64,000 nt of DNA from DAOMFB01 sp963801475 (lineage in GTDB: Bacteria > Acidobacteriota > Thermoanaerobaculia > UBA5066): the NCBI GenBank assembly GCA_963801475.1, contig CAWDEX010000001.1, positions 248,001-312,000 on the forward strand, written 5' to 3'. The position numbers and the translations under genes are program-made. Each line of letters begins with the position of its first letter. The first letter of the stretch is position 1. Below are positions 29,180 through 38,401 of the stretch, piece by piece. The notes under the pieces are model-generated. The model saw only the letters and a program-made list of their open reading frames with translations. It had not been told where the DNA came from and did not search any database.

Positions 29180-29404
29180 ATGAAGCCCCCCGGCGAGATC
29201 GTGGAGAAGGGACTCTGCAGTCGCTGCGGCGAGGAGGTGGAAGGAAAGCTCCTCCAGCGGTGCCCCTGGTGTTACAAGGACTTCTGCACCTCGTGCCGGT
29301 TCCCGCGCGGCGTGGCCGACTACTGCAGCCGTGCCTGCGCCGAGGGGATGTTCCACGGCGACGACAGCGAGGACGGCGGCGAGGACGGCGACGAGGACGA
29401 GTGA
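29180..29404 (+). CDS. Small zinc-ribbon protein with acidic tail
   Basis: A 74-residue protein. Eight cysteines form four pairs: LCSRCG (13/16), RCPWC (28/31), FCTSC (35/38) and YCSRAC (48/52), a pattern for two treble-clef or zinc-ribbon sites. The last 18 residues are almost all Asp, Glu and Gly. Such small proteins often bind a larger partner or nucleic acid; I do not recognise the family. The start is supported by the TATGAT box. It is divergent from tRNA-Met. Confidence 0.72.
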   Translation: MKPPGEIVEKGLCSRCGEEVEGKLLQRCPWCYKDFCTSCRFPRGVADYCSRACAEGMFHGDDSEDGGEDGDEDE

Positions 29405-29422
29405 CTCCGGCGACTGGCTACG

Positions 29423-29533
29423 TCAGCGCGCTTCCCGGTCGACGATCCTCTCGATGGCCCGCCGGCAGACCGGGCAGAAGCCGACCTCGTCCCGCATGAA
29501 CATGATGCAGTCGGCCGTCGGACGGTAGAGCCC
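29423..29533 (-). pseudogene. Detached copy of the 3' end of the M64 peptidase gene
   Basis: These 111 bases match 31002-31112, the 3' end of the intact M64 peptidase gene, at about 106 of 111 positions and in the same orientation, including the stop codon. The encoded last 36 residues differ at only three places (Ala to Thr, Thr to Met, Ile to Val). Upstream coding sequence is missing, so it is a gene remnant. Together with the intact copy it forms imperfect direct repeats that flank the selenium-binding-like gene. From 29534 to 29672 I see no gene; only a GGAAAGGGGGG ribosome site near its end. Confidence 0.85.
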
Positions 29534-29672
29534 TCTCAGCTCGCGACTCTGCGCCGAGCGGGGCGGATGCCGCCACGTGGGACCTCAGTCAGACATCCGC
29601 GAAGAACATCCACGCGTACTTCGTTCGAGCTTTCAAGGGTCACGCGTCGCAGAAAGGAAAGGGGGGTATTTC

Positions 29673-30968
29673 ATGCGCAAGTCGTGGGGCTCGATGTTCT
29701 TTGCGTGTCTGTTGTCCGCCGTTGTCTCGACGGTCCCGGTAAGTGCAAATGCAGGACAGGGCGGACGCGGCGGGGGAGGCGAAGGGGGCGGCCGCTCCAA
29801 GAAGGCGAGAACCCTCTACGTATGGGCGGGTGACCAGGCGCGCGTCGCCCCGGATTTCCTCGCCGTGATCGATTTCGACGAGGATTCAGACGACTATGGA
29901 AAGGTCCTCAAGACGGTTCCGATTCCACCGCCTGGGAATACGGGTAACGAGCCGCACCATTGCAATCTCTCGGCCGACAGGAACGTTCTCGCCTGTGGCG
30001 GGCTATTGAGCCTGTTGAAAGGCCAGAACGGCATCTTCTTCTTCGACGTCTCGAGGCCGCGCGACCCGAAGTTCCTTTTCGCGAAGAGCGCTCCTCTGTC
30101 GAGCATCGCCGACGACTTCTTTCCGCTGCCGGGAGGCGGATTCCTGGTGACCCAGATGGGCTCGGCCAGCGGAAGCACCCCGGGGCGGGTCGTTGAATTC
30201 GACAAGAACCTGAACCTCGTGAACGAGTGGCCGAATGTGCCTCCGGAGGACGGGTTCAACCCTCACGGCATCTCCGGGCGGCCGGAGTTCAACCTTCTGG
30301 TGACGTCCGACTTCATCGACCCGGCCTCGACCCTGAACGCCGTCCCCGGGGACCCCGTCCTCCGCGGCGCCATCCGCGTCTGGGATCTTGCGAATCGATG
30401 GATCGTCCGCACCGTCCCGATTCCCGAGGCGATCGGCACGATGGACGTGAAACTGATTCCGGGCGATCCGCTGGGCCGGGCCTTCACGGCGGGGATGTTC
30501 GACGGGCACGTCTACCTCGTCGATACGGCCCATGGCACGTACCAGAACGTCTTCGACTGCGAGACGATCGTTCCCCACATCGAGGTTCCCGTGCGCGGCG
30601 GGATGACGCAGATCCTGGCCATGCCGGAGAGCGGGGACCGGCTGATCTTCGCCTCGTTCCAGGCCGGCCAGGTCGGGATGCTGGACGTCAGCGACCCGGA
30701 GCACCCGGTTCAGAGCGGCATCGTCAACCTCGGTGTCGGTGCCGGCCCGCACAACATTTGCCTGACGGATGACGACAAACGACTGATCGTGACCGACTAC
30801 TTCCTGAACGAGGACGACTTCGGGAAGATCCACTTCGAAGGGGATCACAAGGTCAATGTGATCCGGGTCTTCAAGAACAAGCTCGAGCTCGACGAGCGCT
30901 TTCAGCTCGACTTCAACACGGCCTTCGCGACGGGCCCGGCGCGCCCGCACGGAATGGCGTCGAAATGA
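29673..30968 (+). CDS. Exported selenium-binding-protein-like (SBP56/methanethiol-oxidase-related) beta-propeller
   Basis: A 431-residue secreted protein. Residues 1-27 are a signal peptide (cleavage near VSANA), then a Gly-rich linker. The remainder reads as a beta propeller of the SBP56 type: LYVWAGDQARVAPDFLAVIDFD and YGKVLKTVPIP are its usual opening blades, and conserved histidines appear in EPHHCNLS, FNPHGISG, GAGPHNICLT and ARPHGMAS at the C-terminus. SBP56 relatives bind copper and oxidise methanethiol; whether this one does is unproven. Base composition is visibly less GC-rich than its neighbours. It is bounded by the two copies of the M64 3' end, suggesting arrival by recombination. 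Confidence 0.8.
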   Translation: MRKSWGSMFFACLLSAVVSTVPVSANAGQGGRGGGGEGGGRSKKARTLYVWAGDQARVAPDFLAVIDFDEDSDDYGKVLKTVPIPPPGNTGNEPHHCNLSADRNVLACGGLLSLLKGQNGIFFFDVSRPRDPKFLFAKSAPLSSIADDFFPLPGGGFLVTQMGSASGSTPGRVVEFDKNLNLVNEWPNVPPEDGFNPHGISGRPEFNLLVTSDFIDPASTLNAVPGDPVLRGAIRVWDLANRWIVRTVPIPEAIGTMDVKLIPGDPLGRAFTAGMFDGHVYLVDTAHGTYQNVFDCETIVPHIEVPVRGGMTQILAMPESGDRLIFASFQAGQVGMLDVSDPEHPVQSGIVNLGVGAGPHNICLTDDDKRLIVTDYFLNEDDFGKIHFEGDHKVNVIRVFKNKLELDERFQLDFNTAFATGPARPHGMASK

Positions 30969-31001
30969 GAGGGTCGGGCCGGCGTCTCGTCGTCGAGAGG
31001 A

Positions 31002-32438
31002 TCAGCGAGCTTCCCGGTCGATGATCCTCTCGATGGCCCGCCGGCAGACCGGGCAGAAGCCGACCTCGTCCCGCGTGAACATGATGCAGTCGGCCGCCGG
31101 GCGGTAGAGCCCCTTCGCTTCGTATGACGCGCCCTCGAAGGCGCCGACCTTCGCGGAGAAGGGCATTCCCGAGAGGAGCTTCGTCTCGGTGGCCTGCTCC
31201 TTCCGGAAGAGCTCGTCGAGCGCCTCCGGCGGGGCGCCCGAGGCGATCAGCTTCCGGCGCTCGGCCTGCACGGCGCGGCTCTCCTTCTCGAAGGTCTCTT
31301 TCTCCCAGGGCGTCGGAAGGGGCGTCCCGGGCGAGACGAGGCCCGCCCATTTCAGGGTCTTCGGGTCTTTCAGCGCGGTGACGTTCGGCTCCCACGGCTC
31401 CGGACGGTCGGTGGCGCCCGTCTCGTACGCCACGTCGGAGGTGTAGTACTCGTCGGCGAGCGCCGCGAAGTGGTGCCCGAACTCGTGGACGAAGACGTAC
31501 TCCGCCCATGCCGTTCCCGCCGCCGCCGTCGCCTGGTCTCCGTAGATGCCGCCGCCGCCGTACCGCGAGTCGTTCACGAGGATCTCGACGGCGTCGTACG
31601 GCACCGCGGAGGCGGCGTCGCGGAGGGCGCGGTCGTCGTAGGTGAGAACGTAGCGCTCCGAGCCGAAGATGCCGTACTGGGCCGAAAGGGGCGTCCGGCG
31701 GAAGATCTTCGAGAACGGCCGGAAGACGCCGCTCTCGGCGGAGGGGAGGTGGAGGAGCCGGACATTGAAGTCGCTCTTCCGGGACTTGAAGGGCTCGTAC
31801 TTTCCGAAGAGGAGGCCGACGAGCCGCTTGGCGTCGGCGACGAACTTCGCCTCTTCGGCGGCGGTGTAACCCTCGCCGATGACGAGGAGGTCCACCTTCG
31901 ACTCCGGCGGTCCGTTCTCAAAGAGCGGAATCACCTTGCCGGCCGGCGGGCGTGGCGCGGAATTCGTCGTCCAGGCGGCCGGGTCGACGACGGAGGTCCA
32001 GACCTCGCGGAAGAGGTTCTGCGGGTCCCGTCGGGCCAGGCTGACCTGTACGGGAGCCTTCGGCCACGGGAAGCGGAGCGATTCGCCGAAGGTCCGGACC
32101 GTCTTCTTCGCCTCGACGGTCGACTCCCACTCCGCGTAGACGGAGGCATAACCGCGCGAGAAGAGGACTCGCCCGGACGCCGGATCGCGCACCTCGAAGC
32201 GGTACGTCCCGAGGTTCAGCTCGTCGACGAGGTGCATCCGGCTTCCCGCCCACGGCCCGTCGTCCACGGCCTTCTCTAAGGCGACGATCTCGCCCGGGGG
32301 ACCGCCCGTGTGCCAGAAGTCGACGCGCATCGTCCGGGGGGTGAAGGCCGCGTCGAACGGCGACGGGGCCGGCGCGGCGGAGATGGCGAGGAGGGAGAGG
32401 GCAGCGAGGAGCGCGAGGGTCGTGCGCTGGGGAATCAT
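31002..32438 (-). CDS. Secreted M64 (IgA-peptidase-like) metalloprotease
   Basis: A 478-residue exported peptidase. Residues 1-22 form a signal peptide. A beta-sandwich N-terminal domain precedes the M64 domain, which begins near VDLLVIGEGYTAAEEAKF and carries the zinc motif VHEFGHHFAALADEYY. GGGGIYGD and CIMFTRDEVGFCPVCRR near the C-terminus are also typical; the latter has paired cysteines. Acidobacteria and Bacteroidetes commonly encode such enzymes to digest host or environmental proteins. The ATG at 32438 is supported by GATAAT ending six bases upstream. Its 3' 111 bases are duplicated at 29423-29533. Confidence 0.9.
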   Translation of the reverse strand: MIPQRTTLALLAALSLLAISAAPAPSPFDAAFTPRTMRVDFWHTGGPPGEIVALEKAVDDGPWAGSRMHLVDELNLGTYRFEVRDPASGRVLFSRGYASVYAEWESTVEAKKTVRTFGESLRFPWPKAPVQVSLARRDPQNLFREVWTSVVDPAAWTTNSAPRPPAGKVIPLFENGPPESKVDLLVIGEGYTAAEEAKFVADAKRLVGLLFGKYEPFKSRKSDFNVRLLHLPSAESGVFRPFSKIFRRTPLSAQYGIFGSERYVLTYDDRALRDAASAVPYDAVEILVNDSRYGGGGIYGDQATAAAGTAWAEYVFVHEFGHHFAALADEYYTSDVAYETGATDRPEPWEPNVTALKDPKTLKWAGLVSPGTPLPTPWEKETFEKESRAVQAERRKLIASGAPPEALDELFRKEQATETKLLSGMPFSAKVGAFEGASYEAKGLYRPAADCIMFTRDEVGFCPVCRRAIERIIDREAR

Positions 32439-32444
32439 GGGAGG

Positions 32445-32450
32445 ATTATC
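32445..32450 (-). promoter_or_regulatory. -10 box GATAAT of the M64 gene
   Basis: GATAAT on the minus strand ends exactly six bases before the M64 ATG, another leaderless arrangement. It lies in the 100-base divergent gap shared with thpR. Confidence 0.45.
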
Positions 32451-32538
32451 CGGCCACCGGGGGAGGCGCCGCTGCGCGGTGGCCCGGGAGAGTTTCTCAG
32501 AGGGTGAAGAGGGCAGAACGGACCGTCCGGAGTTTCTC

Positions 32539-33102
32539 TTGAGAGCGTTTGTCGCCGTACCCGTTGCGGGAGAGGAGACCATCTCGCGGCTCAAGGCGCT
32601 GCTGTCGCAGCTTCGCGAAGTCCGCGGCCTTCGCGCCGTCGCGTCCCACCAGCTCCACTTCACGCTGAAGTTCTTCGAGGATCTGCCCGAGGCGAAGGTG
32701 GCGGCGGCGAAGGGGGCAGTGGCCCGCGCCGCCGCTGCCGCTTCCCCCTTCCTGCTCCATCTCTCGGGGCTCGGGACGTTTCCTCCTCGCGGCCCGGCTC
32801 GCGTTCTCTGGGCGGGCTGCGCGGCGGGAGGAGATGCGCTCTCTTCACTGGCCGGCGCCGTCGAAAGGGAATTCGCCGCCGAAGGATTCGAGCCGGAGAC
32901 GCGCCCGGTCTCTCCTCACCTGACGCTTGCCCGCGTGAAGGACCCGCGGGCGGCCCGGGAGGCCGCCGCCATCTCGTCCGCGAACGTCGCGTTCGACGGC
33001 GGTGCCTTCGACGTGAAGGACCTCGTGCTCCTCCAGTCGGTCCTCGGCCCGTCCGGCGCCGCCCACACGCCTCTCGGACGGTTTCCGCTCGGCCCCCGGT
33101 AG
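32539..33102 (+). CDS. thpR: RNA 2',3'-cyclic phosphodiesterase (2'-5' RNA ligase family)
   Basis: A 187-residue 2H phosphoesterase. The two HxT motifs that form the active site are HFT (40-42, in HFTLKFFED) and HLT (127-129, in SPHLTLARV). The opening LRAFVAVPV is standard for ThpR/LigT. It hydrolyses 2',3'-cyclic phosphates at tRNA ends in vitro. The TTG start at 32539 is preferred because it begins the conserved first strand and has GGAG six bases upstream; an upstream in-frame GTG near 32479 would add residues unlike the family. It is followed 15 bases on by the OPT transporter. Confidence 0.85.
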   Translation: MRAFVAVPVAGEETISRLKALLSQLREVRGLRAVASHQLHFTLKFFEDLPEAKVAAAKGAVARAAAAASPFLLHLSGLGTFPPRGPARVLWAGCAAGGDALSSLAGAVEREFAAEGFEPETRPVSPHLTLARVKDPRAAREAAAISSANVAFDGGAFDVKDLVLLQSVLGPSGAAHTPLGRFPLGPR

Positions 33103-33117
33103 ACTCCCCGGGTCTTC

Positions 33118-34998
33118 ATGAACGGAGGAGGAACGCACGGATCGCTTGCCGAGTTCACCCTCAAGGCGGTCGTCTCCGGCGTCCTCCTCGGCATCGTCTT
33201 CGGCGCGGCGAACGCCTACCTCGGCCTGAGGGTCGGGATGACGGTTTCGGCCTCGATCCCGGCGGCCGTGATGACCGTCGCGCTCTTCAGGCTCGTCGGC
33301 CGGAAGGGGACGATCCTCGAGGCGAATCTCTCGCAGACGATCGGCTCGGCCTCGACCGCGCTCGCCACGGGGACGATCTTCACGATCCCGGCGCTCTTCC
33401 TCTGGGGCATGGCGCCGCCCTACCTCCAGGTCGTGGTCCTCTGTTTCCTCGGCGGCGTTCTGGGAATCGCCGCGATGATCCCGCTCCGGCGGCTCCTGAT
33501 CGTCAAGGCGCACGACGAGCTCCCGTATCCCGAGGGGACGGCCTGCGCCGAGGTGCTTCGCGCCACGGCGGAAGGGGCGCCGGGAAGCTCATGGATCTTC
33601 CGCGGAATGGCCGCCGGCGCCGCGGTGAAAGTCGCGGTGTCGCTCCTCTTCCTCGTCCCGTCGGACCTCACCCTCGCGCTGCCTTTCCTTCCGCGTGCCG
33701 AACTGGCGCTCGAGATCGCCCCGGCGCTCTTCGCGGTCGGCTTCATACTGGGCTACCGGCAGTCGGGCGTCCTCGTTGCGGGGTCGCTCGTCTCGGCGCT
33801 CGTCCTGATTCCGCTCATTGCGTGGGCGGGTGCCTCGCTCCCGACGCCGCTCTTCCCCGAGACGGTCCTCCGCGTCTCCGAGATGGGGACGAACGACATC
33901 TGGTCGCGCTACGTCCGGTACATCGGAGCGGGGGCCGTCGCGACCGCGGGAATCCTGACCGTCCTACGGAGCCTGCCGACGATGGCCGGGGCCTTTCTCG
34001 CCGTGGCGAAAGGACTGCGCGCGGCGAAAGTCCCGTGGACGGCCGCCGCCCCGCGGACGGATCGCGACCTGCCGGGCGGCTTCGTCGTCGGGGGAGTGGC
34101 CCTCGTCGTCCTCGTTGCCGCGCTCGTCCCCGGCGTCTTCGCAGGAAACATGGGACCGCTCCCGCGAGCCGTCTGCGCCGCGGGCGTCGGCCTTTTCGGC
34201 ATCCTTTTCGTCGCCGTCGCCGCGCGGATCGTCGGGATCGTCGGCGTCTCCTCGCAACCGACCTCGGGGATCGCGCTCGTCACCCTCCTCGGCGTGGCGT
34301 CGCTCTTCGCGGCCGCGGGGTGGACCGACGCCAACGCCCGCGCCGCCGTCCTGACCGTCGGAACGATCGTGGCTATCGCGGCCTCGAAGGCGGGTGACAT
34401 CTCGCAGGACCTGAAGACGGGCTGGCTCGTCGGCGCGACCCCCGCGCGTCAGCAGCTCGGCCAGCTGGTGGGAGCCGCTTTCGCCTGCTGGGCCGTGGCG
34501 GCCACGGTTCTCCTCCTCGGAAACGCCTACACGTTCGGGACGAAGGAGATCCCGGCGCCGCAGGCGATGCTGATGAAGACGATCATCGAAGGGGTTCTCT
34601 CGGGCGCCCTTCCGTGGGGCCTCGTCCTGAGCGGCGCCGGCGTCGCCCTTTCGGCCATTCTCTGCGGTGTCTCCGGCCTCGCTTTCGCCATCGGCGTCTA
34701 CCTCCCCCTCGGGTCGATGGCGGCGATCTACGTCGGCGGGTGCGTCCGGGCACTCGTGGAGCGCGCCCGCGGGGCGGCGTCCGCCGGCGAGAGCGACCCC
34801 GGCATCCTCGCGGCGTCGGGCCTCGTCGCGGGCGAAGGGCTCGCGGGAGTCGCCGTGGCGGGACTCGTGTCGGCGAATCTCGCCCCGAAAAGCCTCGCGC
34901 CCCGTCTCGCCGGCGTCCCGGGAGAGGCCGCCGCCCTCCTTCTCGTCCTTTCGGTCTGCGGCTTCCTCCTCCTCGCCGGGCGCGCCTCCCGCCGCTGA
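33118..34998 (+). CDS. OPT-family oligopeptide/metal-chelate transporter
   Basis: A 626-residue inner-membrane protein with about 14-16 hydrophobic segments. The opening TLKAVVSGVLLGIVFGAANAYLGLRVGMTVSASIPAAV (in parts, residues 14-45) and LPYPEGTACAEVL (about 128-140) are the bacterial OPT signature. Family members import peptides or iron-peptide chelates using the proton gradient; the substrate here is unknown. It may share a transcript with the peptidase that follows, consistent with peptide feeding. A TAGACT box at 33100-33105 could provide its own promoter. Confidence 0.92.
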   Translation: MNGGGTHGSLAEFTLKAVVSGVLLGIVFGAANAYLGLRVGMTVSASIPAAVMTVALFRLVGRKGTILEANLSQTIGSASTALATGTIFTIPALFLWGMAPPYLQVVVLCFLGGVLGIAAMIPLRRLLIVKAHDELPYPEGTACAEVLRATAEGAPGSSWIFRGMAAGAAVKVAVSLLFLVPSDLTLALPFLPRAELALEIAPALFAVGFILGYRQSGVLVAGSLVSALVLIPLIAWAGASLPTPLFPETVLRVSEMGTNDIWSRYVRYIGAGAVATAGILTVLRSLPTMAGAFLAVAKGLRAAKVPWTAAAPRTDRDLPGGFVVGGVALVVLVAALVPGVFAGNMGPLPRAVCAAGVGLFGILFVAVAARIVGIVGVSSQPTSGIALVTLLGVASLFAAAGWTDANARAAVLTVGTIVAIAASKAGDISQDLKTGWLVGATPARQQLGQLVGAAFACWAVAATVLLLGNAYTFGTKEIPAPQAMLMKTIIEGVLSGALPWGLVLSGAGVALSAILCGVSGLAFAIGVYLPLGSMAAIYVGGCVRALVERARGAASAGESDPGILAASGLVAGEGLAGVAVAGLVSANLAPKSLAPRLAGVPGEAAALLLVLSVCGFLLLAGRASRR

Positions 34999-35091
34999 GC
35001 TCCGGTCGAGGTGCCTCGGGCTCCGGCGAAGCCGGCCGGTGACAGAATCGCCGCTCCGGGCGGCTGGTCGGCCCGACGAGGAAGCCTGAAC

Positions 35092-38000
35092 ATGAATCTT
35101 CGCCTTCGCGCTCTCGCGTTCGTCGCCCCGCTCCTGCTCGCTCTCCCGCTCCCGGCCGCGGACGGTCCGCCCGAGGCGCGGCTGCTCCGGTTTCCCGACG
35201 CGTGGGGCGACTTCGTCGTCTTCACCTACGCTGGAGACCTCTGGCGCGCGCCCGTCGCCGGGGGGGCGGCGTACCGCCTGACGTCCCACGCCGGGCAGGA
35301 GATCTTTCCGAAAGTCTCGCCCGACGGGAAGTGGATCGCCTTCTCGGCGGAGTACGCGGGGACGCGACAGGTCTACGTCATGCCGTCGTGGGGCGGCGAG
35401 CCGAAGCAGCTGACGTTCTACAACGACGTCGGCCCGATGCCGCCCCGCGGCGGCTTCGACGACTGGGTGATGGGGTGGACGAAGGACGGGAAGGTTCTCG
35501 TCCGGATGAACCGCGTCCCGTGGAACGAGCGGATGGGGCGCTACTACGTCGTCGACCCGAAGGGGGGGCTCGAGACGCCGCTGGAGATCCCGGAGGGAGG
35601 CAGCGCCAGCTTCTCGCCCGACGGGAAGAAGCTTGCGTACTGCCCGGTGGACCGCGAGTTCCGGACCTGGAAGCGGACGATGGGCGGCCGCGCGCAGGAC
35701 GTCTGGGTCTACGACTTCGCCTCGAAGGGGTCCGAGCGGCTCACCGACTGGAAGGGGACCGACAACTTCCCGATGTGGGCCGGCGACACGATCTGGTTCA
35801 CGTCGGACCGGGACCACACGCTCAACCTCTTCGCGTACGACACGAAGACGAAGAAGACGCGGAAGGCGACCAGCTTCACCGAGTTCGACGTCCTCTGGCC
35901 GTCGCTCGCGTCGGACGGGAGCGCCATCGTCTTCATGAACGGCGGGTACCTCTACCGCCTCGACCTGAAGACGGAGAAGGCCGCGAAGCTGCCGATCGCG
36001 CTCGCGAGCGACCGGGCCCCGCAGGGGACGGCGTGGAAGGACGTTAAGGAGAACGCCGCCGGCGCCTCGATCTCGCCCACCGGAGCCCGCGTCGTCTTCG
36101 AGGCGCGGGGCGATCTCTTCAGCGTCCCGGCGAAGGACGGCGCGACCCGGAACCTGACGGCGACACAGGGCGTCCGCGAGCGGGCCCCCGCCTGGTCACC
36201 GGACGGGAAGCGCGTCGCATACCTCTCGGACGCGACGGGGGAGTACGAGATCTGGGTCCGGAACCAGGACGGCTCGGGCGAGCCGAGGCGGCTGACGACC
36301 GACGGCGCCCCGTGGAAACTCGGCCCGGAGTGGAGCCCCGACGGGAAGAAGCTGGCGTATGGCGACCGGAAGCAGCGGCTCAGGGTCCTCGACGTGGAGA
36401 GCGGTGCCCTGACGGAAGTCGACCGGGGAACGCGCGAGGTCCTCGACACGTACGTCTGGTCCCCCGACTCGAAGTGGCTCGTCTACGAAAAGAGCTACGA
36501 GACGCGGCTCCCGGGGATCTGGGCCTGGTCCCTCGAGACGAAGAAGGCGTTTCCGCTCGGTGACGGTCTGACGGCCGACCACGACCCCGCCTTCTCGGCC
36601 GACGGGAAATACCTCTTCTTCCTCTCGGAGCGCGACTACCCGCTCGTCTTCTCGGCGTTCGAGTTCAACTACCTCTACCCGCGAGCCACGCGCGTCTTCG
36701 TCGCGGCCCTCGCCCCCGACACGCCGTCCCTGTTCCCGCCGAAGAGCGACGAGGAGAAGGGGAAGGCCGAGCCCGAAAGGAAGGACGATGCCGCGGCGAA
36801 GACGGAGGACGCGAAGAAAAACGACAAGCCCGCCCTGAAGAAGACTCTCCCGGCGACGGTGATCGCCGCCGACGGTTTCGTCGCGCGGACGGAGACGCTC
36901 CCGGGTCCGAAGCCGGCCGTCTATCGCGGCATCGAAGCGGCCGAAGGGGCCGTCTGGTACGTGAAGCAGGGGGAGGACCCCGAGGACCGGACGCTCTTCC
37001 GGTTCGACCTGAAGGAGCGGAAGGAGGAGAAGGCGGCGGAGAAGATCGCGGCCTTCCGGCTCTCCGGGGACGGAAAGAAGCTCCTTTACCGTTCCGGGCG
37101 CGACTGGTTCCTGACGGACTCGAAGGTGCCCGTCAAGCCCGGGGACGGCAAGCTGGACCTCTCGGGGCTCAAGATGAGGCTCGACGTCGCCGCCGAGACG
37201 GCCCAGATGTGGGAGGACGGCTGGCGGATCGTCCGCGACTGGTTCTACGACGAGAAGCTGCACGGCGTCGACTGGGCCGCGATGAAGAAGCGGTACGGCG
37301 CCCTCGTCCCGTACGTGGCCCACCGGGCCGACCTCGACTTCCTCTTCGGCGAGATCGTGGGCGAGTTGGAGTCCGGGCACACGTACGTCGCCTCCGGCGA
37401 CGAGCCGAAGGTGGCGCGGACGCTGGGCGGGATGCTCGGCTGCGAGCTCGCCGCCGACCCGTCGGGCCGGTACCGCATCGCGAAGATCTTCTCCGGCGAG
37501 AACTGGGACGACGGGTGGCGCTCGCCGCTGACGGAGCCCGGTCTCAACGTGAAGGAAGGAAGCTTCCTTCTCGCGATCGACGGCCGGGAGCTGACGACGG
37601 CCGACAACCCCTACCGCCTGCTGGACGGCAAGGGGAACCAGAACGTGGTGCTCCTCGTCGGGGAGAAGGCGGCGAAGGAGGGAGCCCGGACGGTGACCGT
37701 GAAGACGATCACCAGCGAGGCGAACCTCCGCTATCTCGACTGGGTGAAGAGCCGGATGGCGATGGTCGACAGGCTCTCGGGCGGGAAGGTCGGCTACATC
37801 CACCTTCCCGACACGGCGCAGCCCGGGAATCGGATGCTCCAGAAGCTCTTCTACGCGCAGACGTCGAAGCCGGCGCTCCTGATCGACGACCGGTACAACG
37901 GCGGCGGCTTCATTCCGGACCGGATGATCGAGTACTTCTCGCGGAAGACGATCGCCTGGTGGGCGCGCCGCGGCGTCGAGAGCATGCGGACCCCGGGCTT

Positions 38001-38397
38001 CGCGCACGACGGCCCGAAGGCGATGCTCGTCAACTCCTACTCCTCCTCGGGAGGCGACGCGCTTCCGTACTTCTTCCGCCTGAACAAGCTGGGGCCGATC
38101 ATCGGAACGCGGACCTGGGGCGGCCTCATCGGCCTCTCCGGGAGCCCGACGCTCGTGGACGGCGGTGCCGTCCTGGTTCCGGCCTTCCGGATCTACGACC
38201 GCGAGGGTAACTGGGTCGTCGAGAACGAGGGCGTCGCGCCCGACATCGAAGTCTTCGACGACGCCGGCTCGCGCGTGAAGGGGCACGACCCGAGCCTCGA
38301 GAAGGGCGTCGAGGTCCTCCTCAAGGAGCTGGAGAAGGGCGGGCCGAGGGAGCCGAAGCGCCCGGTTCCGCCCGACATGACGAAGCAGAAGCCTTGA
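35092..38397 (+). CDS. Tricorn-type protease homolog (PD40 propeller, PDZ, S41)
   Basis: A 1101-residue exported protein. Residues 1-22 form a signal peptide. Repeated SPDGKK and FSADGKY blocks from about 45 to 520 make WD40-like (PD40) beta propellers. A Lys/Glu/Ala-rich linker lies near 555-590. The tricorn core, PDZ and S41 protease domains fill the C-terminal 450 residues, with the SGH pair in ELESGHTYV, the nucleophile region NSYSSSGGD and a late Glu in VVENEGVAPD, matching the catalytic residues of tricorn. Here the enzyme is secreted, unlike archaeal cytosolic tricorn. It probably trims peptides that the neighbouring OPT carrier imports. It ends four bases from the convergent malic enzyme. 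Confidence 0.92.
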   Translation: MNLRLRALAFVAPLLLALPLPAADGPPEARLLRFPDAWGDFVVFTYAGDLWRAPVAGGAAYRLTSHAGQEIFPKVSPDGKWIAFSAEYAGTRQVYVMPSWGGEPKQLTFYNDVGPMPPRGGFDDWVMGWTKDGKVLVRMNRVPWNERMGRYYVVDPKGGLETPLEIPEGGSASFSPDGKKLAYCPVDREFRTWKRTMGGRAQDVWVYDFASKGSERLTDWKGTDNFPMWAGDTIWFTSDRDHTLNLFAYDTKTKKTRKATSFTEFDVLWPSLASDGSAIVFMNGGYLYRLDLKTEKAAKLPIALASDRAPQGTAWKDVKENAAGASISPTGARVVFEARGDLFSVPAKDGATRNLTATQGVRERAPAWSPDGKRVAYLSDATGEYEIWVRNQDGSGEPRRLTTDGAPWKLGPEWSPDGKKLAYGDRKQRLRVLDVESGALTEVDRGTREVLDTYVWSPDSKWLVYEKSYETRLPGIWAWSLETKKAFPLGDGLTADHDPAFSADGKYLFFLSERDYPLVFSAFEFNYLYPRATRVFVAALAPDTPSLFPPKSDEEKGKAEPERKDDAAAKTEDAKKNDKPALKKTLPATVIAADGFVARTETLPGPKPAVYRGIEAAEGAVWYVKQGEDPEDRTLFRFDLKERKEEKAAEKIAAFRLSGDGKKLLYRSGRDWFLTDSKVPVKPGDGKLDLSGLKMRLDVAAETAQMWEDGWRIVRDWFYDEKLHGVDWAAMKKRYGALVPYVAHRADLDFLFGEIVGELESGHTYVASGDEPKVARTLGGMLGCELAADPSGRYRIAKIFSGENWDDGWRSPLTEPGLNVKEGSFLLAIDGRELTTADNPYRLLDGKGNQNVVLLVGEKAAKEGARTVTVKTITSEANLRYLDWVKSRMAMVDRLSGGKVGYIHLPDTAQPGNRMLQKLFYAQTSKPALLIDDRYNGGGFIPDRMIEYFSRKTIAWWARRGVESMRTPGFAHDGPKAMLVNSYSSSGGDALPYFFRLNKLGPIIGTRTWGGLIGLSGSPTLVDGGAVLVPAFRIYDREGNWVVENEGVAPDIEVFDDAGSRVKGHDPSLEKGVEVLLKELEKGGPREPKRPVPPDMTKQKP

Positions 38398-38401
38398 GGC
38401 G

